From Voacanga thouarsii (lineage: Eukaryota; Streptophyta; Magnoliopsida; Gentianales; Apocynaceae): a DNA stretch of 64,000 nucleotides. How positions within the stretch are numbered: position 1 is the first letter of the stretch; each line of letters begins with the position of its first letter. Positions 59,844 to 64,000 of this stretch are shown piece by piece. A program made the translations under genes and the position numbers. Below the pieces are notes generated by a model that was not told the DNA's origin, did not search any database, and saw only the letters and a list, made by a program, of their open reading frames with translations. The DNA is taken from NCBI GenBank assembly GCA_026120185.1, contig JANUWF010003370.1, positions 2,096,001-2,160,000 on the forward strand. Reading direction: 5' to 3'.

Positions 59844-60094
59844 TGATACCCCGATCTCACCATACCTAAACATACAAGTACCAAGAGTATGTACAACTAT
59901 TGCTAGATTAGTAGCTAAATCAATACAACAAGACAACACAAATTTACCAAATATGAAATTCTGATGATAAGTCTGAATAGTATAAAATGATGGGCATAAG
60001 TACCCATTGTCAAGTTGAAAAATCTATTTTGGCCCAGTGAGGATGGCAGTCATGTAGTGGACCGTGCGTGCTACCAAACATATTGTCAACCTAC
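59844..60094. other. Unassigned segment at the truncation point
   Basis: Begins TGATACCCCGATCTCACC, LTR-like, but no partner copy was found in the window. Confidence 0.35.
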
Positions 60095-61303
60095 GTATCC
60101 CACTACCTATGTACTCTAAAAAGAGCAGGGAGGTCACTTTGTCCTTAGGACAAAGGGTTTTTATAGCTAGGTGAACAGAAAGTGAAAAGAAATGAATTAA
60201 ATTCAAACCTTATTACTATCCAAACCAAACTTATACAAGTCTCAAAAACCTCCAAATAAAAATTCTTGAAAGAAATTACAATCATAAATTATAAATAAAA
60301 TCTTCAAGTCTCAAAGATATCTCAACCTTCAAAGCAGGATCTTCCTAAAAACATGATATCAAACATGGTGAGAATTACTTCCCAATAAATCTTGTGTGTG
60401 CTCATGTCAAATTAAGAAATATTTCATGTATACATCTTTAAACAAATCTTAGAAAAGACTGCAAGTCATATTATTGTGCTTCTGTACATAGAGTGGTGTT
60501 TTATATTTACATATCTCAAATAAAAGTACACATATAGAAAAAAACAAATACTCTAAAATAAAGGTGACTATGAAACCCTGCATCATAGTCGAGGCCATGA
60601 AACCTTGCATCATTACTGTGTATTGTGAAACTCTACATCACAATACAAGTAGGTGATCGACTCACTAGGTGAGATACTCCATCTCTACAACCTAACTTAC
60701 CGATTATCCACTTCCGAAAAATAGTCCACTTGGGCTAAGTTGCTAGATCAGACCAGCTTGACTAATCAGAACTGACACTTTATCAAGAAAGAGCTTATAT
60801 CTTGGTAGAGGCTTCCATTGAAAGACTTATCCTAACCTTCTAAAATTAGTTCCAACTAGCTTACACTTATTTAGTACTCAACATATGCTGTTCCGTACAA
60901 GAAAAATTCACAAGAACTTTGCCATTTTAAAATGCAATCATGGTTAACCATTTTAGTTTGAATCCTTTATTCAAACGTGTGAGTACTTTAGTTAGAAACT
61001 TCTGTTTGAGCAAAACATTCAGCTTCAACAAGCAAAAGAATGTGTATGATCAAAAGAGAAAAGAAATAACCATGGTTGTATTCCATATACACATAGCAGA
61101 AAACATACTTATTTGCAATATTTCGTTTGTTTATCAAAAAAGTTTTATGCAAGGACTAATTTGTCGAGCTTATTCCAATCCTTGGGCTAGTGAGTTGTTC
61201 CTCGAACTTGGATCCCACTTCCATCTTACAAGAAAATTACAAACCCTTAGCCAAACACTACTTCCTAGACATGATATAGCATCCAAAGTCTAACTCCCCT
61301 CCT
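60095..61303 (-). repeat. Diverged Gypsy LTR fragment (family of 20843-25144)
   Basis: Follows 20848-21930 in the same orientation: CCCACTACCT, GTCCTTAGGACA..GGGT, TTATCCACTTCCGAAAA, GAGTACTCAA-like stretches, TTTATGCAAGGAC near 61143. Repeated phrases CATGAAACC-TGCATCA at 60571-60650 mark a short internal repeat. No coding content. Confidence 0.7.
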
Positions 61304-61479
61304 TGTAACACCCTACTACCTAGACCTAATAGGGCCAGGGATGTAGCCCCATCCATAGAACAAGGGGTATTTATAACTAGGTTACATAAAATAAAATAAA
61401 ATAAATACTTTAAAATTAAACTTATTACAACCCAAAAATACATGAACAAATCCAAAATAAATTGTTTGCTACAATCTCT
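61304..61479 (-). repeat. Second Gypsy LTR end fragment, cut by Copia insertion
   Basis: TGTAACACCCTACTACC onwards matches 20843-21010, including TTTATAACTAGG and TTATTACAACCCAAAA. It stops where the Copia LTR starts. Confidence 0.75.
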
Positions 61480-62838
61480 TGTTAGTGTTGTGCCCTAGAG
61501 GCAATCACTTGTACATTGTATATGACACATTTTATTTTAATAAAAAGACTTTATTTATCTTACAGTTTCTTTTGTATACTTTAAGTAATATAACTGTTCG
61601 ATAAAGTCCCTACTACAACACTGTGTTAAGGAAATCATGATAGAGATCATGATATGAGATTCCTACTATACTGGATGGTGTTAGTACTTAAATAGTCCCT
61701 AGTTATAGTATTAATGAGATAGGACATCAGTAATGTGTTAAGGCTAGCATGTGTTAGACTTCCTGATTTGATCAGGCGGTGGTTCTCATAACCGTGAGTA
61801 TTGAGATACTCAAAGATAACACATGGATGCTTGTTAATGGAACAAGTTCATTAGATGACCTAGCTTTGAGATAATCACATGGATAATTATTTAGTGTCAG
61901 TGATATAATCTCAATATAGCAAATGTGCAAGTATCCTTAGACTTGAGATCTCCAATGTACTTTGTTTGCTGAGCTTTGTACTTTGATTCCAATCTCCGGA
62001 GCTCGATCGAGGGCCGCCTGTGGGATGGATGTTAGGTATATTGTAAGGTAAACGAAAGTAGTTGAGATGGTCAATAAAGGATTCACCACTCCTAATAGTA
62101 GGGGCGAAATCTCATGGCCACTTGTAGAAATTACTACACAGAAGTCCTTGGCCAAGGCGATTGTGTATTGGAAATAGTTCCAATTGATACACATCTAGAG
62201 TAGTGGGTTCCTGGTACAAGTACTATTGTATTCGGGCCAGAATTAATTCTAGAGGGAGTTGGCACTAATTCCGTACTCCAAACTGAATGAGATATTGTAT
62301 GGTGAAAAGAGTTAATTGCACTGAAGTTTGTTATTGAAAGGTTCATGTTAAGCCACTTGACTTCCTGGACTTTTGGGTGGTCATGATGTGTTGCTAGATA
62401 CCGCTCATGATTTGAGAATATGGGTTTATTAATTGATGAATTAATAAATCAATCCTGATTAGAATTAATAGGATTAATTCTAATTAATTATGGATTATTA
62501 ATCTCAATGACGTTTGGATTAATTCGTGTTCACTACCAATTGACTGAAAAACCTAATAGGTCACACACTATAGAGGATTATTTATTCAAGATGTTATTTG
62601 ATAACATAGTAGGGTTAATTGAGAGAAAGAGAAGTTGTTGTGGACAAATTATAATTAGTTATAATTTGTGATTCAAGTTGTAATTGTGAGAACTTAATGT
62701 TTCCAATTACAATTAGGGAATTCTAATAGGATTAGAATTCTCAGTTTTGGAAGGGATTTTCGTGTGACATATATTATGAGTCACACGAAACCCTAGAAGG
62801 GGTGATTCACACGAAAATAGGAGCCACAAAAACAAACG

Positions 62839-62892
<54 letters not shown>

Positions 62893-63233
62893 TTTCTGAA
62901 AACGAAAACAGCTCTAGCCGCCATATTTTTCTGCTAGCACAGAAAATCTTGGTGCTTGAGTATTCCTCTGTGTGGATTATTGTTAGAGATAATCACACAC
63001 TGTGATTATAGTGGTTAGACGTCCAACTCTCGTGGAGTTTGCATAAGAGGATTGCTGGATTGTGCCTCGACTTGAAGAAGATCAATTTTGTTCTTTGGAC
63101 GATCAAACAAAGGTAAAAGCTATTACCTTTATTGTCTTTATATCTTGTTTTCCACACATAGACGGGTCCTGGGAGGGTATCTTGTTTTATTTTTCATTGC
63201 ACCGTATAGGATACAAGCCTGAGATACCTAACA
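61480..63233 (+). repeat. 5' LTR of the right Copia element
   Basis: Starts TGTTAGTGTTGTGCCC, ends GATACCTAACA; 1754 bp, intact TG...CA. It carries a (CT)n microsatellite absent from the other two copies. Confidence 0.92.
62842..62889. repeat. (TC)n microsatellite inside the Copia LTR
   Basis: About 24 perfect TC units. The left element has only CTCTCTC at the equivalent place, so this is a secondary expansion. Confidence 0.95.
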
Positions 63234-63234
63234 G

Positions 63235-63247
63235 TGGTATCAGAGCC
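63235..63247 (+). other. Intact iMet primer binding site
   Basis: TGGTATCAGAGCC one base after the LTR end. Confidence 0.93.
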
Positions 63248-64000
63248 ATGCTATGTGGTCTACGAACATTGTTTTTGGCATGAAAAATTATTTTCATGTA
63301 TTCGTGTTTGTTTTTGTTCGTTGTGAAAATCGTTTTCACTCAAGTCGAAATCGTTTCAAGCTTTGTGGGTTGGGTCCGTAACACAATATGATTGTGTAAA
63401 AGTTATAGCATATTTCGAAAGGTGCTTTCTTTCTGTGCTGAAAATTTTTTGTAGAAAAACGTTTTCTTAAACATGGTAGTTGCCCTCTGTTTCATCTTGT
63501 GAATTTGATTTTTTGTTTTGTTTTGTCTAAACTAACAATTTGGTTGTTGTTTTGATCTTCAAAATAGAAAATTCTGTTGAGAATTGTTCTCACTAAAATT
63601 CTGCAGAAGATGAAGGCATCAGAAATTGTTTCTAGAAAATTTTTCTGAAAATCGCCGCCACTTCCCGACTACAATCGGCGTTGGCTCTAGCCTCCAAACC
63701 AGAGCCGGTTCCGTTCTGTTCGTGATGTCTAGAAATTGTTTTTGGACGAGAAAATTTTTTGGAAACTAGAACAGAGCCGGCGCCGACTCTGGCTTCCAAA
63801 CTGGCGCCGGTTATGCTATGTTTTGCACGATCCAGCTGTTTAAAAAAAAAAATTCTGGAATAGAATTTTGAAAAGGGAAAAATCTCATTTGATGAGAGGC
63901 GGCAAAATAAAAATTTTTCCACGGGGGCGTTGCCCCCTGACCCCCGCCCGCTGACCAGCCAGCAGGACTACCGTTATCGTTGCGAGACGGGACCCAAAAG
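63248..64000 (+). other. Leader of the right Copia element
   Basis: No ORF. Two diverged copies of a GC-rich phrase (GGCTCTAGCCTCCAAACCAG near 63673 and GACTCTGGCTTCCAAACTGG near 63785). From 63905 the base composition turns strongly GC-rich (GGGGGCGTTGCCCCCTGACC), which includes a small hairpin. Confidence 0.6.

Larger units (their letters stand above)
61480..64000 (+). mobile_element. Copia LTR retrotransposon, 5' part (runs off the window)
   Basis: Complete LTR, an intact primer binding site and 750 bp of leader. The LTR is the same family as the element at 1-8903. It ends before gag, which in the left element begins about 2.4 kb after the LTR. Confidence 0.88.

Overview
The window is plant nuclear DNA, most likely from a eudicot. 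It is AT-rich and carries plant-type Copia and Gypsy LTR retrotransposons, an En/Spm (CACTA) remnant, a Stowaway-like MITE and GT-AG introns of plant character. There is one clearly functional gene: a 570-residue UFD1-domain / zinc-finger protein of the plant 'PRLI-interacting factor K' type, on the + strand with three exons (41782-41964, 43882-45183, 45575-45802). Almost everything else is nested, mostly dead transposable elements. The species cannot be named from the sequence.

Layout, left: 1-8903 is a degenerate Copia element with both LTRs (the 5' one cut by the window edge). It is followed by a Gypsy-type LTR on the minus strand (to 11290), a broken CACTA TNP2 transposase (12405-14140), a truncated Copia LTR (14343-15098) and a plus-strand Gypsy LTR with a 152-bp tandem duplication (15099-17377). 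A minus-strand Gypsy element with a very long (4.3 kb) 5' LTR follows (17378-25144). It keeps an intact acidic 173-codon ORF between PBS and gag. An L1 reverse-transcriptase scrap lies at 25510-25935, and an intron-bearing pseudogene of the C-terminal protease domain of separase at 26870-27854.

Centre: 27872-39972 is a Gypsy element bounded by a perfect 5-bp target duplication (acaac). It has lost reverse transcriptase and most of integrase. On its antisense strand, between integrase and the 3' LTR, it carries a decayed plant-mobile-domain (PMD) ORF with a recognisable 87-nt intron, an architecture known from Tat/Retand-type elements. A Copia solo LTR with its own perfect duplication (cattt) sits inside its protease. 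The UFD1-like gene follows, with a Stowaway-like MITE about 340 bp upstream of its start codon.

Right: 46576-48588 is a small minus-strand Copia-like element with two LTRs and almost no coding content. 49833-59843 is a coding-deficient Gypsy element (PBS of the tggcgcc type) whose LTRs are rich in TGCA/GCATGC words. It is interrupted by a Copia solo LTR (TSD gcaac) and by a 3.4-kb Gypsy solo LTR (TSD gctt-). 60095-61479 holds further Gypsy LTR pieces, and 61480-64000 is the 5' LTR, PBS and leader of another Copia element of the same family as the one at the left edge. Most assignments rest on recognising protein motifs and on comparing repeat copies within the window by eye; no alignments or searches were run.
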